Assembly: GCA_963705545.1 (NCBI GenBank)
Contig: CAVPJX010000004.1
Span: forward strand, 186,001 to 250,000
Direction of reading: 5' to 3'
From: DATBLY01 sp963705545
GTDB lineage: Bacteria; Actinomycetota; UBA4738; HRBIN12
Length of the DNA: 64,000 nt
Shown here piece after piece: positions 61,112 to 64,000 of this stretch (within the stretch, counting starts at the first letter, position 1; the number at the start of each line of letters is the position of its first letter). The translations under genes and the position numbers were made by a program. The notes under the pieces are model-generated. The model was not told the origin of the DNA. It searched no databases and saw only the letters and a list, made by a program, of their open reading frames with translations.

Positions 61112-62902
61112 GTGGCGGAGCAGGAGCAGCACCAGGCGTTGTACCGCCGGTACCGGCCGCAGACGCCGGCCGACGTCCTGGGTCAGGATCACGTCGTTCG
61201 GGCCCTGACCGGCGCGATCCGCGAGGGGCGTCTGCACCACGCGTTCCTGTTCTGCGGGCCGCGCGGGACGGGCAAGACCTCCACGGCCAGGATCCTCGCC
61301 AAGATGGTCAACTGCGAGCAGGGGCCCACCGCCGAACCGTGCGGCACGTGCGAGCAGTGCGTCGCGATCCGCGAAGGCAGCCACCTGGACGTGATCGAGA
61401 TCGACGCGGCCTCGCACGGCGGGGTGGAGGACGCCCGCGAACTCCGGGAGCGCGCGCCCACCGCGCCGGCGATGGGACGCGAGAAGGTCTACATCATCGA
61501 CGAGGCGCAGCGCCTCTCCGCGCCGGCCTTCGACGCGCTGCTGAAGGTCTTCGAGGAGCCGCCGCCCGGCGTCCGGTTCGTCCTGGCCACGACCGAGCCG
61601 CAGAAGATGCCTGCGACGATCGTCGGCCGTTGTCAACGGTTCGACTTCCGCCGGCTCACGATGGAGACGCTCGCCGAGCAGCTGCAGCGGATCGGGGCAT
61701 CGGAGGGCTTGGCCGTGACCGACACGGCCGCTCACGCGATCGCCCGTCAGGCCGAGGGGTCGTCCCGCGATGCGTTGTCGATGCTCGACCAGGCGAGCGT
61801 CCTCGGCGACGGTACCGTCGACGACGACATCGTCAGGACCCTCCTCGGGGCGCCACGGGGGGAGGTGCAGTTCGAGATCGGCGACGCGGTCGCGGTCGGC
61901 GACGCGCGCGCGACGTTCCAGGTCGTGGATCGCCTCGTGCAGGACGGGCAGGACCTGCGGAACGTGACCGCCCAGACGCTCGAGCACTTCCGCAACCTGA
62001 TGCTCGTGAAGACCGCGCCGGGACAGGAGGATCTCCTCGACATCCCGGCCGACGGCTACGAGCCGCTCCGGGTGCAGGCCGAGAAGTTCTCCGCCGGCGA
62101 GCTCGCCCGCGTGATCGCGCTCCTGCTCGCGGCGCAGAACGACATGCGCTGGACGACGTCGCCTCGCCTCTCGCTCGAGCTCGCCCTCGTGCGCGCGACG
62201 ATGCCCGAGGCCGATCCGAGCCCCGCGGCGCTGATCGCTCGCCTGGAACGGCTGGAACGCCTCGCGGGGCTCGACGTCACGTCCGCGATCGACGCCGGTC
62301 TCGGCGGCGGACCGCCGGACGCGGCGACCACCTCGATCGAGCCCACCGAGCCGGTGGCCTCGAAGGAGGGAGGGGTCACGGGGAGGAGCGACCCCGAGGA
62401 ACGGAGCCGCGACGCGGGGAGGACGGGGGTCGCTCCGACCGCGACGCCTCCCGACCCCGTGGCCATGGCCGACGCCGTCATGGAGCCGGCGCCGCATGCG
62501 GCGGACGCGGGCAGCGTCGATGTGGCGATGCTGCGACGTGGGTGGCCGAGCCTGATCGAACACCTGGGCCAGATCCGCCAGCCGATCCTTCGGGCGCTGC
62601 TCGAGAGCGCCACGGTGGCGACCTTCGACGGGAACACCCTCGAGCTCGCGTTCCCGCCCGACAAGCGGTTCGGCGTGCAGAAGGTCGCGGACCGGCAGGA
62701 CGAACTCCAGGGGGCGCTGGAGCACCTGTTCGGGATCCGTCCGGCCATCACCTGCGTCGTGCGCGAGTCACGCGAGCCGGCCGGCGGTCCCGCCGTGGTC
62801 GAGCTCGTCGAGGAGGAGGACACGCCCAGCGACGAGGAAGCCCTCCGTCGTGTCCAGGAGATGCTGGGCGCGCAGCTCGCCGGCGACGTGGAACCGGCCT
62901 AG
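61112..62902 (+). CDS. dnaX: DNA polymerase III subunit gamma/tau
   Basis: 596 residues from a GTG. Clamp-loader ATPase. LYRRYRPQTPADVLGQDHVV at the start, Walker A CGPRGTGKTSTA, zinc site in NCEQGPTAEPCGTCEQC, Walker B IIDEAQRLSAPAFDALLK, sensor 1 LATTEPQKMPATI and SRC-like VGRCQRFDF with the arginine finger. Domain III is followed by an acidic, proline/alanine-rich linker (about residues 400-465) and a tau-like C-terminal domain. I saw no slippery A-run for programmed production of gamma. Confidence 0.96.
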   Translation: MAEQEQHQALYRRYRPQTPADVLGQDHVVRALTGAIREGRLHHAFLFCGPRGTGKTSTARILAKMVNCEQGPTAEPCGTCEQCVAIREGSHLDVIEIDAASHGGVEDARELRERAPTAPAMGREKVYIIDEAQRLSAPAFDALLKVFEEPPPGVRFVLATTEPQKMPATIVGRCQRFDFRRLTMETLAEQLQRIGASEGLAVTDTAAHAIARQAEGSSRDALSMLDQASVLGDGTVDDDIVRTLLGAPRGEVQFEIGDAVAVGDARATFQVVDRLVQDGQDLRNVTAQTLEHFRNLMLVKTAPGQEDLLDIPADGYEPLRVQAEKFSAGELARVIALLLAAQNDMRWTTSPRLSLELALVRATMPEADPSPAALIARLERLERLAGLDVTSAIDAGLGGGPPDAATTSIEPTEPVASKEGGVTGRSDPEERSRDAGRTGVAPTATPPDPVAMADAVMEPAPHAADAGSVDVAMLRRGWPSLIEHLGQIRQPILRALLESATVATFDGNTLELAFPPDKRFGVQKVADRQDELQGALEHLFGIRPAITCVVRESREPAGGPAVVELVEEEDTPSDEEALRRVQEMLGAQLAGDVEPA

Positions 62903-62909
62903 GACGCGC

Positions 62910-63503
62910 ATGTACGAGGGCCCGATCCAGGAGCTGATCGACGAGCTGGCGCGCTTGCCGGGCGTGGGGCCGAAGTCCGCGCAGCGGCTCGCGTTCTGGC
63001 TCGTGAAGGCGCCGGCCGAGGACGCGAAGCGCCTGGCCGCCGCGATCGTCCAGGCGAAGGAACGCATCGATTTCTGCCGCGAGTGCGGCAACGTGGCCGA
63101 GGGCGATCTCTGCCGGGTCTGCCGCGACGAGTCTCGAGACCGCACGGTCCTGTGCGTCGTCGAGGAGCCGAAGGACGCCGCGACGATCGAGAAGAGCGCC
63201 CTGCACAAGGGGCGCTACCACATCCTGGGCGGCGCGATCAGCCCGCTCGACGGCATCGGCCCCGACGACCTGCGCGTCCAGGAGCTCCTGGACCGCGTCG
63301 AGCGCGATCACGTCATCGAGGTGATCCTCGCGACGAACCCCAACCTCGAAGGGAACGCGACCGCGATGTACGTGGCGGCCCTTCTGAAGCCGACCGGGAT
63401 CCACGTCACCCGCCTGGCGAGCGGGCTCCCCGTCGGCGGCGACCTCGAGTACGTCGACGAGGTCACGCTCTCGCAGGCCCTCGAGGGTCGCCGCGAGATG
63501 TGA
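62910..63503 (+). CDS. recR: Recombination protein RecR
   Basis: 197 residues. The helix-hairpin-helix LARLPGVGPKSAQRLAFWL, the C4 zinc finger CRECGNVAEGDLCRVC and the Toprim domain (VLCVVEEPKDAATIEKS, HILGGAISPLDGIGP) are in order. It works with RecO/RecF in gap repair. dnaX-recR adjacency is common; the ybaB gene that often lies between them is absent here. ATG at 62910, 7 nt after the dnaX stop; overlaps the next gene by 4 nt. Confidence 0.97.
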   Translation: MYEGPIQELIDELARLPGVGPKSAQRLAFWLVKAPAEDAKRLAAAIVQAKERIDFCRECGNVAEGDLCRVCRDESRDRTVLCVVEEPKDAATIEKSALHKGRYHILGGAISPLDGIGPDDLRVQELLDRVERDHVIEVILATNPNLEGNATAMYVAALLKPTGIHVTRLASGLPVGGDLEYVDEVTLSQALEGRREM

Positions 63504-64000
63504 GCCGCGCCGTGGCGATGCCCTCGGTGCGGGAGGTCTCCGACCGGGCGCTCGTCCTGTACGCCCTCGTGCGGCGCGCCACGATCGAGCACCTGCTCTC
63601 GGGATGGGCGAACGAACCGTCTCGGATCGCCCAGGCCGAGGCCGCCCGGGTGGAAACCGATCGCTGGCTGACGCGGGAGTCGCTCGACGACGCCGTCGGC
63701 GAGCTCGAGCGTCGGCTGCTCGCCGCCCCCTCGGGTTCGTGGCCCGCGGAGGCCGCGGCGGACGGCGAATGGCGACACGAGGCGCTCGGCACGCTGCTGT
63801 GGGGTCTGCGGCACCTCGACTCGCTCCCGTCGTACGACCAGGCGTTCGATCGGGACGCGGTCTCGGAGGCGATCACACGCTACGGGTCGGTCTCCTCGTT
63901 CCGCGCCGAGGGCGCGCTGCGTCCGGACGCCGAGGTGGAGCGGGCGTGGCACGAGGCGGACGCGTGGTTCGCGGCGACCGAGGGCTCGAGCGACGAGGAC
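63500..64000 (+). CDS. DUF4272-like protein, 3' end cut by window edge
   Basis: 167 codons are visible from a GTG that overlaps the recR stop (GTGA). SDRALVLYALVRRATIEHLL and HEALGTLLWGLRHLDSLPSY resemble the DUF4272 family, a soluble helical protein of unknown function. Acidic, no membrane segments, no catalytic motif. It is coupled to recR, but a repair role is only an inference from position. Confidence 0.65.
   Translation, partial: MSRAVAMPSVREVSDRALVLYALVRRATIEHLLSGWANEPSRIAQAEAARVETDRWLTRESLDDAVGELERRLLAAPSGSWPAEAAADGEWRHEALGTLLWGLRHLDSLPSYDQAFDRDAVSEAITRYGSVSSFRAEGALRPDAEVERAWHEADAWFAATEGSSDED

Overview
This is a high-GC chromosomal window of about 64 kb. It reads as an uncultivated or little-studied actinobacterium (Actinomycetota). 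The evidence is: GC-rich codon use with many GTG starts; chains of genes overlapping by 4 nt (GTGA); about ten apparently leaderless genes with a TANNNT box 6-7 nt before the start codon; the coproporphyrin-dependent haem route ending in HemQ; a mycothiol-dependent maleylpyruvate-isomerase-like protein; and PPK2. There is no sign of phage, insertion sequences or CRISPR.

Layout. 1-2205: 3'-truncated multi-PAS sensor gene (minus). 2288-6532: tRNA-Ser(TGA), then hemE-hemH-hemY-hemQ, the last steps of haem synthesis. 6562-18823: polyphosphate kinase, HAD hydrolase, an unusual PAP2-like/protein-kinase fusion, UvrD-type helicase, double CDGSH iron-sulfur protein, msrA, a PYROXD2-like oxidoreductase and a SulP transporter. 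18839-25891: hemL, hemB and the overlapping hemA-hemC-hemD-methyltransferase operon; with the first cluster this gives every step from glutamyl-tRNA to haem b. 25911-28653: DadA-like oxidase, tRNA-Ser(GCT), a small lipoprotein, and a two-gene AhpD-like unit. 28731-36868: a secreted protein of about 2150 residues with FnIII, propeller-like, Ig-like and eight PKD modules, a histidine kinase and tRNA-Arg(ACG). 36911-47749: cyclase/ATPase regulator, MFS and aldo-keto genes, an IclR regulator divergent from leuCD, and nicotinate phosphoribosyltransferase. 47849-57174: a tightly overlapping group 3b-type [NiFe]-hydrogenase operon (four structural subunits, protease, hypF, hypC, hypD, hypE). 57178-64000: metallopeptidase, tadA, cNMP-binding protein, tRNA-Ser(CGA) and (GGA), HAD and GNAT genes, a large-type SRP RNA, dnaX, recR and a truncated last gene.

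The most interesting object is the AhpD-like gene at 27713-28294. Its reading frame is interrupted only by one in-frame TGA, exactly where the second catalytic cysteine of the E-x11-C-x2-C-x3-H peroxidase signature should be. The 33 nt downstream fold into a hairpin with a GGUC apical loop 18-21 nt after the UGA, closely resembling the E. coli fdhF bacterial SECIS. I read it as a CxxU selenoprotein that a standard gene caller would split into two fragments.

Seven genes (glsB-like, sulP twice, the PKD giant, hypF, hypD, hypE, one GNAT) carry single-base frameshifts with conserved sequence on both sides. These look more like assembly indels than decay, but only reads can decide.
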